From: Utricularia gibba
Lineage: Eukaryota; Streptophyta; Magnoliopsida; Lamiales; Lentibulariaceae
Length of the DNA: 64,000 nucleotides
NCBI GenBank assembly: GCA_002189035.1
Contig: NEEC01000011.1
Coordinates: forward strand, 1,240,001-1,304,000
Direction: 5' to 3'
Part shown: positions 12,177 to 24,480 of the stretch, in pieces
How positions within the stretch are numbered: position 1 is the first letter of the stretch
How the letters are laid out: the number at the start of each line of letters is the position of its first letter
Notes under the pieces: generated by a model
The model's input: only the letters and a program-made list of their open reading frames with translations
Told to the model about the DNA's origin: nothing
Database searches by the model: none
Program-made: the position numbers and the translations under genes

Positions 12177-13845
12177 TTACTCGTCAGTTCTTTGATTGGC
12201 ATCAGATTCTCTGATGGCGGCTGCTGAGTAACCGAGAAAGAGGGAGCTTTCGTGAGAAGATGAAGTCTCAGCGTTAATTGGGCTGGAAGCAGAATGATGG
12301 AATTTCTGCCTGCAATATGGGCACGTGGTCTGGAGCATCAACGCATTGATTTGCTTCGTCGATTCTTGTTTCAGGGCTCGGGACTTCTCCAGCTCCGCCA
12401 TTGCTTGCTGCCTTATCCTCCTCGCGTTCAACAGTTCTTGTTCCGCTAACTCCACCTGTTAGTGTTATAAGAGATTTTAATAAAGGACTACTTATTGACA
12501 TTTGCTCCTGATTTTCAGATGCAGCAACCCTTTATTTCACTGAGAAAATGGTGCACCTGGAGCCGGGCTTGGCGGCGGGCCTCTTCAGCATAAGCATTTT
12601 CCATGATAGCTGCTCTCAGCTGCTCTTGTTCGTTCTCCTGATGCAACCTGAAAGATGAGCCGACGGCGAGCTGAAGCTCGAGATTGGGTGGTCGGAGTAG
12701 CATAAACGAACCGAATTCCGGCGACGCGGCGGCTGGTGGGGGCGGAGGATAAAGAAGATTAGAGAAACCAAGATGGATCTCTCCGGTAGGACTAGGGCTC
12801 GAACCATTACGAGACTGGCACGTCGGCGGCAGCAGCAACGCCGGTAATTTTGTTTGTAGCAGCCTGGTCTCCGATCGGGATTTACCCATGTTACAAGCAT
12901 CCTGATGCTCGATAAAACTCTCCACCCTTTAAAATAGAAAGAAACAAAAATTATCAGTACTATCTTGAAGATCGACCATCTTCCTCTCATTCCTTACATG
13001 TCTGTAGTGATTCCTTCTGCAAAAAGGCGAGGAGACTTGAGAGAACAACACCTTTTGGAAAAAGTGCTAGTTTCGGATTGTGCCAAATGAACATCGAATG
13101 TCTAACCAAAACTAGGAAATCATCTTACGAAAGAGGTTGCTGGTTGAACACTTAATTCAGTTTATAATACAAACTAGTGTCAAAACCTAGTTCAGAAAAT
13201 GTGGAAGGTTAATGAATTGGACCCTTCTGTTAATTATTAGTGTTTGAAGGATTGATGAATCCTTTACCTTGAGAAGACGCGGCCGCAGTCACAGGAGTGA
13301 CCTCGAGTGCCACATGTCTTGAGATGGGCTTTGTAATCAGATTGAACCGCGTAGGCTTTGCTGCATTTGCAGCACACCCATTGTCTCTGGTCGCTGTGTT
13401 TCCGGCGGAAGTGTTTCTTGATGCCTACAAGGTCGCCGAGGGCGTGGCCTGGATCGTGGTGGAGGCAGCTCGGCTCTGGGCACACGAAAACGCGCTTTTT
13501 CGGTACCGGGTTGTCCCGCTTTAGAAGCTTCCAGGGAACCTTGTGGCGGCGCCGGTGCATCTGAAGATTTTGGTCGCGCTGGAAACCCTGGTTACAGATC
13601 TCGCACACGTATCGATCCGATTCCAGGAGGGTTTTTGGTGATAGAGATACCACTTCCGCGTCTGGATCTGCATTTGGGAAATAAAAAGAAATATTTTATT
13701 GACAGTCTCTGAGTAGCGTGTTTGGGAAGAGGGATGGAAGCCCACCAGGGGTTCCGGCGGGGCGGCGCTTCTTCTTCCCGTCGATTCCATTTTCGCAACC
13801 GAACAGGTCTTCCGGCACACACAAACCGCTTCTACCGGTCAACAT
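12177..13845 (-). CDS. INDETERMINATE DOMAIN C2H2 zinc-finger transcription factor, IDD14/15/16 (SGR5) type
   Basis: Nuclear DNA-binding transcription factor. Four exons on the minus strand, in coding order: 13845..13746, 13667..13268, 12926..12557 and 12455..12177. All junctions are GT..AG and keep frame, giving 382 residues. Joining exons 1 and 2 restores the IDD hallmark KKKRRPAGTPDPDAEVVSLS, with the KKKRR part a likely nuclear signal. Four fingers follow: C2H2 (YVCEICNQGF, about 53-75), C2H2 (VCPEPSCLHHDP, about 101-131), C2HC (WVCCKCSKAY, about 136-158) and C2HC (HSCDCGRVFSRVESF, about 163-183). The fourth finger is split by intron 2. The C-terminal half has an acidic and Arg-rich predicted coiled coil (NARRIRQQAMAELEK) and a CPYCRQKFH motif, which mark the SGR5/IDD14/15/16 clade known for gravitropism and organ-angle control. 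Start at 13845 was chosen because it gives MLTGRSG directly ahead of the basic region with an in-frame exon. Which of the three paralogues it is cannot be settled here. Confidence 0.92.
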
Positions 13846-16614
13846 TAATCGAGAACAGTGAAAATCATTGAAGAGGAAGAATGAGAGATTGTGAAAAGGG
13901 AAGGAAAAAGGCAACCGCTTTGTGCCGGTGAAATGATGCGGTTTGTGCAAGGAGAAGACCCACAGAAAAAGAAAGAGGGAGAAGCAGGGGAATTGTCTCA
14001 AGCTCTCATTGTCACCGCCATCCCCTCCTTCCCCTTCTTCGACATCGGAGTTATATTTGGATGAGTTCGGTTTCTTGTGAAGGTGGGGTTTCTGTGTGGG
14101 GTGTGGCAGTTGCCGAGCCCATACATACAATACAATACAACTCTTTACAAATCATCTTCACCTCTGCTGTCTGTCCCTTCGGTAACCCCGACCTGACTAC
14201 GCTTCCTACGTTGTAATAATAATCTAAAAAAAACCTCAATTCACACCTAGAACAAGGAAGGGGCTGGCGTTGCCTCCTTTAAAAATAATTTTCCAGAAAC
14301 AATTCTAATAAAACTTTGCAGAGAACGTCATGGGGCGCTACGAGGGACGTCATGATAGATTCCTGTACTATTTGATTTTGACACGATATCTTCAAAATCG
14401 TGATAAATATAATATTCGTGAAGTAGATGGAAGATGATTTTTTGTTAATAGTTTTTTAATTTATATTGCAAGTGAAATTACAAAAACATATAATTTAAGA
14501 AATTATTAATTTTTTTGTCAGTCATTATTCTTGAAAATTATTGATCAAAATAAGTTATTCCTAAAAATCAATCCCGTCACGCATAAGCTGGTAAGAGTGA
14601 ACACATTACGAATATTTTTAAAATACATGAAAAATGGATTCTTCATTTAATTTTTTGTTGTATATTATTCTCAACTTGGCACTCCCCATGTGTCTGCCAC
14701 TTGTTAAAAATAATAAAAAAATGTATTAAATTTGTAATGGTAACAAAAATATTACAAGTAAAAACAAAGGGAAAGCGATAAAGCATGGGGAAGCCCCCAG
14801 TGAATGGCACGAGCGAGTCCAGCTCATTCACACGGGCGCGGGCGCGGGCGCGGGGGCGGGCTGGTGCTCCAAATAGCCATACTCTTTGGACCAGGCACGT
14901 GGGTGAGGGTTTCAATTTCATCACATGTCCCATCACCACACACTGCTTAATTATGCCAAGATGGACACCTGGAAACGACAACGTGTGACATAACGAAGGA
15001 AGGGTTTAATTCCATGCAATACTATGATTGTGTTTTGTACATGGATAAATTATATTAAGAATAAGAGGGGATATATAAAGAAAAAATATATAACAGTATA
15101 ATTTTATTCTAATTCCTTTCTTTATATTATTTTATCTTATATTCATATGATAAATTATACTGAGAATGTTCGTATTGGTGGTGCGTTGTACTACACATGA
15201 AGAGTAAGCAGTTTTGGGAACCCTAAACCCGTGTCCAATTATGGATGCCGCCAACACAACATCATTTCAATGAATGATCATTTGGGTGGACCGGACCACC
15301 TTGAAAAAGGTAATACGTTGACAATTATTATTACTATTAATCAACGTTATCATAATATTTGTTTTTTGGAAGTTCAACGTTCGGAGACCAACTTGGGATG
15401 GGCTTCTGACCCAAATAATTCTTATTTGTCCTCCTCCGCTTCATGGTAGTGGATCTTTGGATTTGGATGTGTAAGATTCGTAAATCCAATAAAACTACTT
15501 TTTTTTTGTGAAATTAAATAAATCCATCAAAATTAGAAATAACGTCTAGAGTCAATATGAGATTATATAAAATATAATCAGTTTTTAAAATCAATATAAT
15601 ATTTTAAAATTGTTTTATGATATAATATAAAATTTAATAAAATAATATATATTGTAAATTTTAATATATTTAATTATTATGTTTTTAGAATAAATAAAAA
15701 ATTAATATTATATTAATTTTCTAATTAATATGTTATTTAATCAATAAATTCAATAATTTCTTCTGATGTTATTACAGAACTCCAAAAATTAAATAGAATA
15801 ACTTTAGAAAAGTATTAAAACAGAACATACCCATCATCAAGTAAAAATTGTAAAAAACCGATTGATTTCGCTCAAAGATTGAATATAAAGACGAATCATA
15901 GAGAAATGAATTGAATTATACAATTATGTAAGTCAAAACTCAAAAGAAAAAAAAGAAATTACATTCTTCAGATTCAATACTAAATGCGAATCAATATACT
16001 TTTTAGCTTATTTGATATACAGATATATGAATTCATGAATTCTAAATATATCAATAATAAATGCCTAGGGATATTTTCAATTATTATTTTAAATTAAAAA
16101 AAGAATAGGCATAATAATATTAAAAATAATTGTAACTATATATCAAGTTATCACTATTTATCATATCGATTGATATTCAAAAATCAAATATAATTCATTA
16201 AAAAAATAAATAACATAATCATTAACAAACAACATACGTGGATAATGATGAATTAATTGCTATTTTCCAACCCTAATTCAAGACAAAAAATCAAAATAAT
16301 ATAAAATCTTTTTCCTAAAATAGTCGTTGGCTGAAAGGCAGCAGATTCTACTACAATGGACAGTGTCGTGTTCATTAAAGACTACCAGATTATGAATCCC
16401 AGTGTAGAACCCATGCCATGCAGAACTGCTGCTGATATGCACGAAAAGAAACAAAAAAACCTCAAAGGCGATACGCTGGGGAACATAGAAAAAAAGCCCA
16501 GATTGGCTACATAAAAATGGGCTCTGCTCAAAAGAACTTCAGCATTAATGAAAAGAAGCTACTGAATGGTTGGCAGGCAGGCTATTTGATGTATGTGTTT
16601 ATTAGCAGAAGCAT
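13846..16614. other. Intergenic region: IDD promoter side and BPC 3' side
   Basis: The first 300-400 bases (13846-14240) are probably the 5' UTR and promoter of the minus-strand IDD gene, with a CT-rich stretch and several upstream ATGs. Further right the sequence is AT-rich. A GC-rich (CGGGCG)n tract lies at 14832-14861. From about 15,480 to 16,300 it is almost pure AT-rich spacer. I see no supportable gene. Confidence 0.55.
14832..14861. repeat. GC-rich (GGGCGC)n simple repeat
   Basis: A run of GGGCGC units inside otherwise AT-rich spacer, read directly. Function unknown. Confidence 0.8.
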
Positions 16615-17532
16615 TCACCTGATCGTCACAAACTTATTGGTCCCGTGTTTAGCCCAATGAGTCCTGAGATCGATTGGAGTAGATAAGTCATAGCCTTGTG
16701 ACGAAAGTTTCTCCAACACTTTCTTAAAGGCACCCACACTCATCTTCCTTCCACAAATTCTTGCGCCACGCCTTTTTGTGCTCATTGGAAGAGGATACAA
16801 AGACAAGCATGTTGTGCAACAAGCAGATTGCCAGCCACCGGATCCCCATCTGTAACATGCTCTTGGTGTGCCTGTGCATGTGCAAACAGGAATTGGGACT
16901 TTTGAAATATTCATGCTCACTCCATTGATGATAACTTCAGCACACTTTTTCGGAGTAACCATGTTTCTTGGTTTCTTTCCTTTCCTGGAAACCTTGTCAC
17001 CAGCACCTCTTCTCTTCATTGTCACCCCTCCATTCACAGCAACCATGTTTCCATTGCCCTGTTCTGAAGTAACTTCTACAAAACGACAAACCGCATTCTC
17101 GTTTTTCGGTTGATCAACAAGCACAGGGTCATAGACTGAATGATATGATGATGTTTCAAGTGAAAGTCCAAAGCTTGGTGGTTGATGATAATATCCAGAT
17201 GAGTTTTTGCTCACAGAGACAACACTTGTGTACTTGTCTTTGATCTCATTCATCCAATAGTCAACGGGTACCTGAAAATCAGACATTTGGTTACGAAATT
17301 GACCCCCATTTGCAGAAGGCGTGAGAATTGATGGGAGAGCAGGCTGATGGTTATTAGCCACACCAGCAAAAAGAGGTTTCTCATCCACGGAGGACATCAG
17401 CTGAAGACCAATGTGGCTCTTGTGGGTCATTGTGGGAGGATAGACGAATGCCCAATTTCTGAAATTCATGTTTGCACCGATATTTCTAGAATCCACAGTT
17501 GCATTCCAATTCCCATTCCCATTGTCATCCAT
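16615..17532 (-). CDS. Class I BBR/BPC (BASIC PENTACYSTEINE) GAGA-binding transcription factor
   Basis: Nuclear protein that binds GA/CT-rich promoter elements and regulates developmental genes, including homeotic ones; 305 residues in one exon, slightly longer than Arabidopsis BPC1-3. The N-terminal MDDNGN start, then FRNW and GLQLMSS, are class I features. The middle carries a basic nuclear-signal region (KRRGAGDKVSRKGKK). The C-terminal ~110 residues are the GAGA-binding domain with the conserved cysteines (PVCTCTG, RACYRWG, SACCTTC), then YPLPMSTKRRGAR, GRKMS and the terminal THWAKHGTNKFVTIR. One position reads RICGRKMS, adding an extra cysteine that I do not remember from the family. The start at 17532 was chosen because it is the first ATG in frame and begins MDD as in relatives. 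A TATCAG just upstream (about 17546) could be the 3' splice site of a 5' UTR intron. Confidence 0.95.
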   Translation of the reverse strand: MDDNGNGNWNATVDSRNIGANMNFRNWAFVYPPTMTHKSHIGLQLMSSVDEKPLFAGVANNHQPALPSILTPSANGGQFRNQMSDFQVPVDYWMNEIKDKYTSVVSVSKNSSGYYHQPPSFGLSLETSSYHSVYDPVLVDQPKNENAVCRFVEVTSEQGNGNMVAVNGGVTMKRRGAGDKVSRKGKKPRNMVTPKKCAEVIINGVSMNISKVPIPVCTCTGTPRACYRWGSGGWQSACCTTCLSLYPLPMSTKRRGARICGRKMSVGAFKKVLEKLSSQGYDLSTPIDLRTHWAKHGTNKFVTIR

Positions 17533-20146
17533 AATATGCAAACCTGATACAGCCAAAGTTTAGAGAAAAGTCACAAAACACAGAATGCAGGCCCTGAGTT
17601 GTTGCTTAAACATCAAAACAACAAAAGAATATCTCTTTATCTATATTCCAACAAAACCCTAAACCCTAAACAATGCATAGATTTCTTAGGCTTTTCGTGG
17701 ATATCATATGTTACAGGGCAATGGAATTTTAAAATTTTTTGATAAAACTCAAATAACAAATCTTGGAATACTAGATGCATCAGATAAAATGATATTAAAG
17801 GTACCTTTTTATGAACTCTATTGTTCATCAACCGTAAATGACTTCTATGGTATTCACATACGAAACATTCTGTTGATAATCTTCTCAAGATTATAGAATG
17901 ATGATCGATTATCTTAGATACTAGTAGAGAGAATCACAATCTATCAAATAAATCTCAAATAGAATGAAAATACGAAAAAACTAGAAAAATAAATTTTTAC
18001 ATATCTTTTATATCTAATCAAATTTATATGAATATATTATTTCATGAAAATTTGATGAATATATATATTCTCAAATTTTATCTATATCAGATTTTTTATT
18101 TTGAGTTTAATTAATATTAATTTCAAAATATTTTTTTATTTAATTTATACATTTTACCAATTACATATCATATAATTTGATCATTTTATTTTATATTGAG
18201 AAATGATTTCACTTTTGTGTATGATATTATAGAGTTCTTCAATTAAAACCGTAATAATGAATTTATTAATTAATTCTTAATTTATTAAATACATTCTTAT
18301 TGATCATGAATAATGTCTAACAAAATATCATGATTCCCAAGATATAAAAATAATTAAATTAATTGATTAAGTCTTTATTTTACTAGTCAACTTGCAATGA
18401 ATATATTTTATCATACTAATATTACACTCGATACCAAAACATGAGTATATGACTTTTTAATATATCAAATTTATTAATCTTCAACCCATAGGTTAGACTC
18501 CCATTAATAATGAATAAAAATGCAAAGTTAAGATCAATATAATTTTATTAATTTTAAATTTAGATTTACTTACACGACTGTCATACTCGAGATCTTGTTA
18601 CTAATAATTGGTTAGCTTTTCATAATATTATCTCAAATACGAGTTATCCAGTGAATCGATTTAATCAACACCCATACATTGATCTTAATAATTTCATTAC
18701 ATCATTTAGGAAACTAAATGTGTCAACTTATCTATACTTGTCATATCCTTGTTTAAAAAATAATTCAATTAAAGAATTTTTAAATTTGAAAATTAATACT
18801 TGAAAAATCTAACATTATGATTTCATTATAAATTATACATTATATAGATCATATGGAAGATTTTATTATTGATATAAATTCGATCACTATTTAAAATAAA
18901 ATTTTAAAAGATAAGATTTATTAATAAATTGATTATCTAATACGCTAACAATAGTCAGGCAGAAATTGGAAACACAGTTAATGTTGCCACCCCTCGGGTA
19001 GTACATATTCAAAATGAGAAGCACCATGTGGGTTTGGTTGGTTATAGAAAAAACTAAATCGTGTATGCAATAAAAAACAGATGAAGACAACTTATGAGAG
19101 AGGGAAGAGCCCGATGGCTGCGGGCTCTCTCTCTCTGTTTATTTTTTCCTATTTTGCTCGTGACTTGAAGCCCCTTCCAAACGGGGAGCGAAGGACGAGG
19201 AGAAGATTGCACTTGGAATTGTGAAAATGGTTCACTCGAAACCAGAAACTTCCTCATGGGGCGAAGGGAATTCGGAGACGCACATTTTGATTCTTGAAGA
19301 AATGCTAGCTTAGACCAGTCTCATATTAAGGTCTATTTGGGGATCTTGAAAATATTCATTATTAGAGACCCAAAATAAAATAAATATTTATATGTATAAA
19401 AAATCTCGAAAATATTGGTTAAAATAAATAGCATTTGTCATTCCAATTAACAAAACTAATTCCAAAGTTTCACACATCAACTACAATTATTTTTCAAAAT
19501 TTGACATTATGGATATAAATAACCTCCAAAGTTTTATAATCTAAGTGACTTTGGTCCCCAATATTTGAACAATGACTATACTTAGTCTCCAATATTTAAA
19601 ATTAAAGTACACTTAGCCCTTATTATTTTAATAATTGTTATATTTGATTTCAAATCGAATTAGTATTACATGTATACAAGCTCATTTCTTCACAAACCCC
19701 ACCCTCCTCTCCAACTCCTATGTTGCCGCATTGACAATGAAAGAAAAGATTCCATACATTGAAAGTCCCAAGAAAAAACGTGGATCTTAAAGAATAGAGT
19801 ATGTGCGCAAGAGAGATGAGTCGATGAAGAAATGAATAATTGCCTTTTTAACTTAATATATTTTGAGGTTATTATGTTTGGACCTTTCTTGGACTAGCAG
19901 TGCATGGTTTTGTGAAAATTGTTGATAATCGAAAAATCCATGCCATTATAATATTGAATTTTTTGTATCTAATAAATTTATATAACCTAATTCTTAATAA
20001 AAACAAGATACATTTTGTTTATCACGATAAGAGATTTAAATTTAAGTTAAGATTAGTAAAATATGAACAGATTTTGTAAAAAATATACATGATAAAATAA
20101 ATTGGATTAAAATACATAAAAGATAAATACAACACTTTAAGACTTA
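17533..20146. other. AT-rich intergenic region upstream of the BPC gene
   Basis: The first few hundred bases should contain the promoter and leader of the minus-strand BPC gene. Most of 17,900-18,900 is extremely AT-rich with no usable reading frame. A (CT)n tract lies near 19,120-19,138. I find no gene. Confidence 0.55.
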
Positions 20147-21078
20147 GGGTGTGTTTCGGTGCTGGGTTTAGGTGGGTAGCGGCGTGGGTTTAGACATAAA
20201 CCCACGTTTGGTTCATGGGTTTCAAGTGGATAAAAATAAACCCATCTGTTGACCATAAACCAGGCGGGAATCCGTGGAGCTGGGTTTAGCTAAACCCAAG
20301 GGGGGGGGGGTCGGTTTAGCTAAACTCAGCTCGGCGCTTCCATTTTTACCCTCACGTGAACCACATTTGAACGCAGATTTACCATAAACCAGATGCACAG
20401 ATCTATTTACCAATTTTTTTGAAACTTAAAATTACTACAGATCTGTAGCATATTTATTCAGATCTGTAACAAATTTGTTCAGATCTATTAAAATCTGTTG
20501 AAGAAGAAGAAGAAGAACAAGAAAAGGAAGAAGAAGAAGAAGAGAAAGAAGAAGAAAATAAAGAAGAAAAAGATGAAGACAAAGAAAAAGATAAAGATGA
20601 AAATAATAACAGCATGTGTAATATTACGGGTTTTCATTTTTGGTACTGAATGTGAGTTTTCGTTTTGAAGACGAGCACTGCGTCTATTATTATCCGGTGT
20701 TTGTTGTAAAATGTGAATTTTCGTTTTGAAGACAATTACCGTGTCTATTATTACTCAGTGCTTGTTATAAAATAAAGTTTCAACTAAGTACCGTAATTTA
20801 TGCTATGCGGTGCTCAATTGAACTTATAAAATGATATAGAAAAATAAAATGTATGATAATTTATTTTAATTAACTAAAGGGTATATTGGCAATTCATATG
20901 AAAATCATCACAAACCCAATTTTAAACCCACATACCAACGTCTATTCATCTTAAACCCAAATAATCTAAACCCATCAACCAAACACAGATTATACCCTTT
21001 AAATCCATGAAATCGGGTTATCTAAACCCAAATAAACTAAACCTTGGTTTAGACTAAACCCAGCAACCAAACGCGCCC
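20147..21078. mobile_element. Tourist-like MITE (PIF/Harbinger type), TTA target duplication
   Basis: A 932-bp non-coding element. The left end begins GGGTGTGTTTCGGTGCTGGG, and the reverse complement of the right end begins GGGCGCGTTTGGTTGCTGGG; both continue TTTAG, making a terminal inverted repeat of about 25 bp with four mismatches. A direct TTA lies on each side (20144-20146 and 21079-21081), the target preference of PIF/Harbinger transposases. Repeated TAAACCCA and TGGGTTTA motifs fill the subterminal regions. The interior holds a GAA-rich tract (20497-20585) and a 61-bp tandem duplication. No protein is encoded, so it would depend on a transposase supplied elsewhere. Confidence 0.88.
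20651..20772. repeat. 61-bp tandem duplication inside the MITE
   Basis: Two adjacent units each start TGTGARTTTTCGTTTTGAAG, contain GTCTATTATTA and end TTGTTRTAAAA. They differ at several positions. Confidence 0.75.
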
Positions 21079-22206
21079 TTAAGGTATGGAATACTTTACA
21101 TTACATTCGTTCTCATCAAATGTAAAAATCTTTTACTCACAAGAGATTAATTCTACCTAAATCCTCTTTCTACCTAGCATTAGTCTACCTCTAGTTAAGT
21201 TTTATTTGGATAAACATATTATTCTTCTTTCCTCCTAGATGTTTGATAGTAAATGAGTTAAAAATTTTGATTATTAATTAAGAGGCAAAGAGCAATCCAT
21301 CCATTTTTATCTTAAGACATCATTCATTAATTTAGCCACTTATATACAATGAAAACATGGTAAAAATTTAAAAGAGCATAACATAGTATCAAGCGATAAA
21401 AGAAAAAAAATTAACAATAAACTAAATAGAACAAGTTCAAATGAATAGAGATAGACCTAGGTTGGACTCATACGGGTTTGGGCCCAACTCGATGAAATTC
21501 TGGGTATTGTAGGTTACATGACCCATGAGTTTATTTTTCCTATTCAACCTGAACGGGTTGGACCCGACGGGTTTTGATTGGCACAAACTGAAACCAGGGT
21601 TAATAATTTTTTGATTTTTAATTATTTTTTTAAAATTAGTTCAAAAAAAATTATACAAATTGATACTCTTAATAACTTTAAACATTAAGAAAAACCAAAA
21701 GTGGACAAAATTCAACTGTCGTTGATTCGGTCTCTGATCCACCTCATAAATATGTCGATTGATTTGCTTAGAGGAATAGGAGTAGGATGGGTTTGAATGC
21801 AGTGAGTGCAGAAAAGAATGTTCACCGGGGTAGAAACCCATAATGAGCAGCAAAAAAGAGAGTTAGTCACTTTGTCACGATGCTAGGAAGCCTACACCAA
21901 AAACAAAAACAAAAACCAGAATAAAAAAGAAAAAGAAACACCCTAGATCGTATGCTAAGGTACCTAAGCAGTCACTTAGGTAGCACCAATCAATTTAAAT
22001 ATGACAATTAGGAGGTGAGCTTGGAAGTACCAATCAATTTAAATATGAAGTAAATCAATCTAACAATCAAAACATAAATATCAAAATCATATATATCATT
22101 ACATATTTCAATCTAATCAACCAACATAATTTTAATACTGAAATATTACTTCATACTGTAACTAGTGGTTTATCCTCATTCTATACATCTTGTTTTTATT
22201 ATAATT

Positions 22207-22922
22207 TCAAGTTTGATCATCATCATCACCATCTTCATCTTCATTCCATGCATCTTGTTTTTGCACCTTTGCTTGCATCCAATCCTTCAAGCATATGCAT
22301 GCCTCTATTGTATTTGAAACCAAGCATGATCGCTTTGCACTCAACATTCTACCACCTGCACTAAAAGCAATCTCTGATGCTACTATCGAAGCTGGAGTTG
22401 TGAGAATGTCTTTGGTTATGAGAGCCAAGATAGGATAATTAGCACAATTGACCTTCCACCATGCTAATAAATCAAAAGAATCATCATCACATTCATACAA
22501 ACATTGTGTAGTGTCATATAAATTAATTTCACCAAAAGAAGATGAATGCTTAGCACGAAGTAAAGCCCAAACATCATCATCACAAGTAGATGCAGAATTT
22601 TTAATTTCAGATCCAAGAGAACTACATAAACCTAAACCCCCATGATTTTTTCATACAACTCATACAAGTGTTTCAAAGATTCTGTAGCATGATGATACAT
22701 ATGCTCTATATTAATATAAGTACATGAAATATCTAAAATGTTATAATATACACCAAGAGTTGGGTTATAAAAAAGCACGAATAAAATAAGTAAATGCATC
22801 ATTTTCAACAATAAAAAAAAGTAATTCTTGAGAAATTATCCAATGAACCATACCAAAATGCATTTTTTTAGTATGTAAAATAAATCTTCCACCAAGAGTT
22901 TCTTCTTCAATATTTAAACATG
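22207..22922 (-). pseudogene. hAT transposase relic, central remnant and C-terminal dimerisation domain
   Basis: The intact part (22207-22500) reads DLLAWWKVNCANYPILALI, then ILTTPASIVASEIAFSAGGR and LVSNTIEACICLKDW, the classic hAT C-terminal dimerisation region of plant RICESLEEPER-like transposases, ending in an acidic tail. Upstream on the same strand (22660-22922), broken frames show pieces such as SLKHLYELY and FIVENDAF that fit the middle of these proteins, with most of the catalytic core missing. It cannot make an active transposase. Domestication is unlikely because frames are broken. Confidence 0.85.
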
Positions 22923-24318
22923 TGATGACACACATTTTTCCTGAATTTTATAATACAAAATAGTTATATTTTATTGTGGTTTAGGTTAAATAAATGTAGT
23001 TTTAAATGTTTATGTGTGTTTAAGTTAATTTTGTGTGTTTATGTTAAAAAGTGGACTAAATCCTTTGATTTAGTCCACAAACTTTGTTACTAATGTTTTA
23101 GTAAGTTCAACAAGGAGATTAGCAGAAAATCAGGATTACAAACGTGTGGAACAAGTGAAAAATGGTGCAATATCTGGAGAAGGACCTATTCTGCCGCCAC
23201 CTGCAGTCTGCAAGTTTACGCCAGGAACAGTGCTGGCGATCAGGAACAGTGCTAGAGTCAAGAATAGTGCAATGGAGTGAAGGAAATGAGATATTTTATT
23301 TCGAAAAGCAAAGAGAGCTAGAACAACAGCAAACAGTGAGGAGATGAGAGAGAACGCACGAAAGGGGCTTCTTCCCCAACGTGAAAAACACCAACGAGAA
23401 GAGGGGAAGAAGGCCTTCATCGTCAAGAGCGGCATTAGAGCCCAATCCAGCACTACTGTTCCAGCCTGGGAAAAGTAGCAGACAAAAACCAAAATTCTTA
23501 CTGTTTTATTTTCGTTTGTTGATGTTTTCAGTTTTTTCAACCAACTCTTTCATGATGTTCTTGAAATTTTCTTTACTTTATGTTAATGTTATCATGTTTT
23601 ACCTTCAAGGTATGAGTAGTTAAAGCCCTAGGGATGCCGTAATGTAAAGCATGGTGGTGTAGATCTAGAATTGTTGATGAAATTCATCATTGTTTCTTAG
23701 TTTTTGTTTCTATCAATCCATGGGTAGACCTAAGGAGGGGAACAAGTAGCTTCACAATTTAGATGCTTGATTTAGAGGTAGACCAATAAATTAAGATGGG
23801 AGCAGTAAGTGTTAGTCCGGGATAGAACCAGTAAAACTGGGTAAACCTAGTTTTATACACTTTGCATGCGGATAGACCTAATTGCAATGTTGGTGATGAT
23901 ATTAGGGACTAGCTTAGCTGAAAATATGATGAATGACCTAGGTAAACTTAGGTTATTTGAAGTTGTGAGTGTAGGAACATGGTAATTTTAAATTAGATAT
24001 TTTAGCACCACACCATTTACAGACTCTTAAGCATCTTCATATTATTCTGAGTTAGAACCAGTACTTGTTACCTTTCGCATTGAAACCTTATCTTGTTTAC
24101 CGAACTTGTTTACCATTATTGGTTCGAGCTTAGACTAAGACCACTGTCATTCTGAATTATGCATTTACTAAAACACTTAGCAAGTACAAATTCTTCGTGA
24201 TCGATCCTGATATCTACTATACAAGTTTTCCAAATTTGTATTTTGTGTAGATTAGGGACTATAAATTTATTTGATACGGATTTTTATTTTTGCAACATTA
24301 GGAAATTTCCGTTTATCA
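22923..24318 (+). mobile_element. Solo LTR (copy A), 1396 bp, ACATG target duplication
   Basis: It begins TGATGACACACATTTTTC and ends GAAATTTCCGTTTATCA, with TG..CA ends and short inverted termini. The same five bases ACATG precede (22918-22922) and follow (24319-24323) it, as expected for integrase-mediated insertion followed by LTR-LTR recombination. It shares long similarity with 38698-40080 and 47089-48380, including blocks such as AAATCCTTTGATTTA, GTTGATGTTTT and GGTAGACCTA. Strand is given as read from TG to CA; the transcription direction is inferred. Confidence 0.9.
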
Positions 24319-24480
24319 ACATGTTTGTTTACAACTAGAATCATACTTATCAACATGTTTTTCTCTGATATGCTTCAAAAGAATACTAGTACCTTTAGTT
24401 TTTTTCTATTTATAAACTTTCCTACAATGTTTACAAATAGCCTTTTCCTTTTCAATATTATATATATAATGATCTCTCTA
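24319..24480 (-). pseudogene. BED zinc-finger end of the hAT transposase, separated by the solo LTR
   Basis: The minus strand reads EKAICKHCRKVYK, a stop, then GTSILLKHIREKH. This is the C-x2-C ... L-x2-H pattern of the BED finger that starts hAT transposases. It lies on the far side of the solo LTR from the rest of the transposase relic, in the right order and orientation, which shows they were one gene. One in-frame stop is visible. Confidence 0.7.
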
